Origin: Prevotella melaninogenica
GTDB lineage: Bacteria; Bacteroidota; Bacteroidia; Bacteroidales; Bacteroidaceae
Reading direction: 5' to 3'
Length of the DNA: 64,000 bases
Assembly: GCF_018127925.1 (NCBI RefSeq)
Contig: NZ_CP072347.1
Span: 1,118,501-1,182,500, forward strand
The position numbers were made by a program, and so were the translations under genes. This document shows, piece after piece, positions 61,514 through 64,000 of the stretch. The notes below the pieces were generated by a model. That model made no database searches. It had not been told where the DNA came from and saw nothing but the letters and a program-made list of their open reading frames with translations. The first letter of the stretch is position 1; the number at the start of each line of letters is the position of its first letter.

Positions 61514-61648
61514 CAATTATTCAAGCGTATAGTAATTATGTAAAACTTAACCTCCTATAAGTAGCCTGTGAAGTTATAAAAGATTAGCTATCAGAACTTA
61601 TACCATCATTTAGGCTTTCTTAAAGGGGATAATAAAAGAAATTTAGCA

Positions 61649-62254
61649 ATGTTCTCAGGAATTGTAGAAGAGATGGCAATCCTTAGAGGGATTGAACATG
61701 AACAGGAGAATATCCATTTCACTTTTCAATGTTCATTTACAAAGGAATTGAAGATTGACCAAAGTATTGCACACAATGGAGTGTGCCTTACAGTCGTTCG
61801 CTTCCAAGACGATACCTATACGGTGACAGCCATGAAGGAAACCCTTGACCGCTCGAACTTAGGCTTACTCAAAGTGGGGGATCGTGTGAATATAGAACGT
61901 TCAATGATTATGAACGGTAGATTAGATGGACACATCGTACAAGGTCACGTTGATCAAACAGCTAAGTGTGTTAATATGGAAGATGCAGATGGTAGTACCT
62001 ATTTCACCTTCGAATATCCGTGCAACCGAGAGATGGCACAACGTGGCTATTTCACTGTTGATAAAGGGTCAGTTACGGTCAATGGTGTCTCACTGACTGT
62101 TTGCGAACCAACAGATAACAGCTTTAAGGTAGCCATCATTCCTTACACACGAGAGAATACCAATTTTGCTGACATTCATATTGGCACTGTGGTAAACCTC
62201 GAGTTTGACATTCTTGGCAAATATATAGCACGCTTAAACAGCTTTACAAAATAG
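61649..62254 (+). CDS. ribE: Riboflavin synthase, alpha chain
   Basis: 201 aa. Two lumazine-binding domains in tandem: MFSGIVEEMAILRGIE with ITQSIAHNGVCLTV-type QSIAHNGVCLTVV, then LDGHIVQGHVDQTAKC with KGSVTVNGVSLTV. It dismutates two 6,7-dimethyl-8-ribityllumazine molecules to riboflavin. No other rib genes are adjacent. Confidence 0.95.
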   Translation: MFSGIVEEMAILRGIEHEQENIHFTFQCSFTKELKIDQSIAHNGVCLTVVRFQDDTYTVTAMKETLDRSNLGLLKVGDRVNIERSMIMNGRLDGHIVQGHVDQTAKCVNMEDADGSTYFTFEYPCNREMAQRGYFTVDKGSVTVNGVSLTVCEPTDNSFKVAIIPYTRENTNFADIHIGTVVNLEFDILGKYIARLNSFTK

Positions 62255-62505
62255 ATATTGTAAATATTTATTGTCATAGCATCTAACAACTCTAAACAAC
62301 ATAGGAAATAGAGTAAAAAAAGCTATTTCAGTGTTGGTTAGGGTTGTTTTATTATAAAAATAAGTTAATTAAAAACCTTTTGTATATACATAACAATAGG
62401 TTAATGTAAAAAAAACTCACATATTCAATCAATACATTTTATTTTACAAAAAGTTTTATTACCTTTGTTTGCAGATATAGTTGTAAAGACAAATAAAAGT
62501 AATAA
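62255..62505. other. Intergenic region with a probable promoter for the two-component pair
   Basis: AT-rich. A TACCTTTG box at 62460-62467 lies 39 bp before the kinase gene, with a weak TTTT about 19 nt upstream of it. Nothing else is seen. Confidence 0.55.
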
Positions 62506-63588
62506 ATGAGGAAACAAACAGACATATTTAAGAGCTTTTGGAACCAAATTATCATTTGGCTTCCGCTTTTCCTCATACCCATTTTGTACGCTCCGCAAGG
62601 ACATACATCATGGCAAAACGACTTATCGATATATATCATTCCCCTTTCAATGATGGCAGTTGCATATACCAATTATTTTGTACTTGCCCCCATGTTATTA
62701 AAGGGACGGAAGAAAGAGTTTTGGGTAATCAATACACTGCTCATCCTTTTCTTATCTATTGTACAGCACGAATGGTTATACTACATCTCAGGTGACCAAA
62801 ACCTGATGACTTATCCATACCAAATCTTTGTAGAAAACAAAGAGGACAAGTACGTATACCCACACATCTTTTTTATTATACGCAATGTCTTTAACCTAAG
62901 TATCTGTGCTGGTGTTGCAACATCGATACTGATGGCACAGCGTTGGTCAAAGGCTGAAAAGGAAAAGCGTGAGGCAGAAACAGCAATGACAAAAGCCGAG
63001 TTGGTAAACTTACGTCAGCAAGTCAACCCACACTTTTTACTCAACACAATGAATAATATCTATGCGCTGACAGCTTTCGATACAGAAAAGGCGCAGAAGG
63101 CTATTATCGACCTTTCAAAGATGTTACGACATATTCTCTATGACAATCAGCAACCTTACGTATGTCTGGAGGAAGAAGTAGAGTTCTTACAAAACTATGT
63201 CGACTTGATGATGATACGCATACCAGAGAATGTAGAAATCAAACGCGAGTGTAACATCCCATCTAATTGTAACATCCATGTTGCGCCAATGATATTTATC
63301 TCATTGTTAGAGAATGCCTTTAAACATGGTATTAATCCAGAGCAAAAGAACTTTATTCACATAAAGTTAGATGCAAATAATGAGCAAATAATATTCTCCA
63401 TACAAAACAGTAATAACCCAAAGGGAGAGGCAGAAAGGAACGGCCATGGCATAGGCCTCAAACAAGTAGAGCGCCGTCTTGAGCTTGCTTACCCTGGTAA
63501 GTACAAATGGGAGAAGGGATTTGATAGTAATAGAAATACATATTCATCTAAAATTATCATTTATGACACTAAACTGTATAATCATTGA
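62506..63588 (+). CDS. LytS/YehU-type sensor histidine kinase
   Basis: 360 aa. Four membrane helices fill residues 14-145 and no separate sensor domain is seen. A short coiled stretch (150-170) leads to the His_kinase block QQVNPHFLLNTMNNIYAL with the phospho-acceptor H176, then the ATPase N-box ENAFKHGI and G-box NGHGIGLKQVERRL. It should sense a membrane or envelope signal and pass phosphate to the response regulator, whose gene overlaps its 3' end by 26 bp. Confidence 0.93.
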   Translation: MRKQTDIFKSFWNQIIIWLPLFLIPILYAPQGHTSWQNDLSIYIIPLSMMAVAYTNYFVLAPMLLKGRKKEFWVINTLLILFLSIVQHEWLYYISGDQNLMTYPYQIFVENKEDKYVYPHIFFIIRNVFNLSICAGVATSILMAQRWSKAEKEKREAETAMTKAELVNLRQQVNPHFLLNTMNNIYALTAFDTEKAQKAIIDLSKMLRHILYDNQQPYVCLEEEVEFLQNYVDLMMIRIPENVEIKRECNIPSNCNIHVAPMIFISLLENAFKHGINPEQKNFIHIKLDANNEQIIFSIQNSNNPKGEAERNGHGIGLKQVERRLELAYPGKYKWEKGFDSNRNTYSSKIIIYDTKLYNH

Positions 63589-64000
63589 CGACGAACCTTT
63601 AGCAGCAGACTTGCTTGCGAGTTATGCAAAGAAAACACTCTTTTTGAACTTAATTGGTGTTTTTAATAGTGCTGTAGAAGGCGTAAAAGCGATCCGTGAG
63701 AATAGGGTTGACCTCATATTCTTAGATATACAGATGCCTGAACTTAGTGGACTGGAGTTTGCAAAGATTCTACCAAAGGAAACTAAGATTATTTTCACAA
63801 CTGCATTCAGCCAATATGCTATCGATGGTTACAAGGCAAATGCAATTGATTATCTTATGAAGCCAATTAGCTATGATGACTTCTTAGCTGGTGCAAACAG
63901 AGCTTTAGACTGGTTCCAAAGTACCCGTCAGACAGAGAATGCGTCAAACGACCGCTTTATCTTTGTGAAGAGCGAGTACAAACTGGTTAAAATCATGTTT
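63563..64000 (+). CDS. LytR/AlgR-family response regulator (partial, runs off right edge)
   Basis: 146 codons are visible. A receiver domain has acidic D9/D10, phospho-acceptor D55 in LIFLDIQMPE and K in YLMKPIS. A linker follows, then the start of a LytTR DNA-binding domain (DRFIFVKSEYKLVKI). The ATG lies inside the kinase gene in another frame, a common arrangement that keeps kinase and regulator levels linked. The DNA-binding C-terminus is outside the window. Confidence 0.92.
   Translation, partial: MTLNCIIIDDEPLAADLLASYAKKTLFLNLIGVFNSAVEGVKAIRENRVDLIFLDIQMPELSGLEFAKILPKETKIIFTTAFSQYAIDGYKANAIDYLMKPISYDDFLAGANRALDWFQSTRQTENASNDRFIFVKSEYKLVKIMF

Larger units (their letters stand above)
61074..61648. 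other. 575-bp region between the HU-like gene and ribE
   Basis: No protein gene is seen. It holds the hairpin after the HU-like gene and an independent transcription unit (promoter 61208-61239, candidate RNA to 61513). The last 135 bp before ribE show no FMN-riboswitch core and no clear promoter. Confidence 0.75.

Noticed and set aside
61513-61648. FMN riboswitch before ribE
   Set aside because: The conserved AGGATCA..GGGGCA and GCGGT landmarks are absent from the ribE leader and from the candidate RNA.
1-64000. tRNA or rRNA genes
   Set aside because: No TTCGA-type T-loop with matching acceptor stem and no rRNA landmarks were noticed in either strand by eye; a tRNAscan run would settle it.

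Overview
The window looks like chromosome of an oral-type Prevotella (Bacteroidota). Three things support this. Promoters are of the Bacteroidota type, with a -7 box TAnnTTTG and a TTTG/TTG about 20 nt upstream. Several families are typical of the phylum: DUF4301, DUF5103 (type IX secretion plug), DUF5715, a PCMD lipoprotein, fimbrillin-like lipoproteins, Rho with a long N-terminal insertion and S16 with an Ala/Glu/Lys tail. The DNA is AT-rich with long repeat-filled intergenic regions. The genus is inferred; the species cannot be fixed from the sequence alone.

Layout. 1-5.2 kb: start of a dipeptidyl-peptidase-like gene (cut by the window edge), a THUMP rRNA methyltransferase, cysE, a GH25 lysozyme and a small penicillin-binding transpeptidase. 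5.9-12.6 kb: RelA-type (p)ppGpp synthetase with a decayed hydrolase domain, DUF4301 and rho. 13-24.4 kb: T9SS plug pair, galE, tetR-fabG, an RluA-type synthase, mltG, an HAD phosphatase, a tight operon DUF2520-kdsC-maf-rlmH, and kdsB divergent from it (CMP-Kdo supply for LPS). 24.8 and 29.3 kb: two identical-looking 543-bp minimal IS1595-type elements on either side of purM-prfA-pyrF. 30-33 kb: a beta-barrel/PCMD lipoprotein pair and an SDR gene. 33.8-40.6 kb: a complete histidine-utilisation cluster (ftcD-hutU-hutH-hutI). 41.4 kb: rpsP. 46-50 kb: phoH-purC, ubiE and aroE, then an FMN-binding/4Fe-4S membrane protein. 51.7-57.6 kb: a complete glycine cleavage system (gcvT-gcvH-gcvPA-gcvPB-lpd). 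The hut and gcv products meet at tetrahydrofolate one-carbon carriers. 61.2-64 kb: a candidate structured RNA, ribE, and a LytS/LytR-type two-component pair cut by the right edge.

The most unusual material is a cassette present twice in opposite orientation, at 42.28-45.17 kb (minus) and 57.82-61.07 kb (plus). Each copy has, in order: an almost identical promoter; a long leader with a conserved 8-bp hairpin, a (CA)n tract of different length and a conserved intrinsic terminator whose stem survives a base change; a small Y..P.C-type peptide gene; a fimbrillin-like lipoprotein gene; a strongly structured intercistronic RNA; and an HU-related DNA-binding protein with a Lys-rich then Gly/Pro/Glu tail. 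This reads as a regulated surface-protein module with its own nucleoid-type protein and at least two RNA control points.

The window also holds several dispersed non-coding repeat families: eight copies of a roughly 100-bp element built from four ~22-nt units; three arrays of 22-bp palindromes with compensatory arm changes; a foldback family with shared ends and different interiors; a GGTTCTTCC-ended pair; and long direct repeats flanking the hut cluster. No tRNA, rRNA, CRISPR array, prophage or replication origin was seen.
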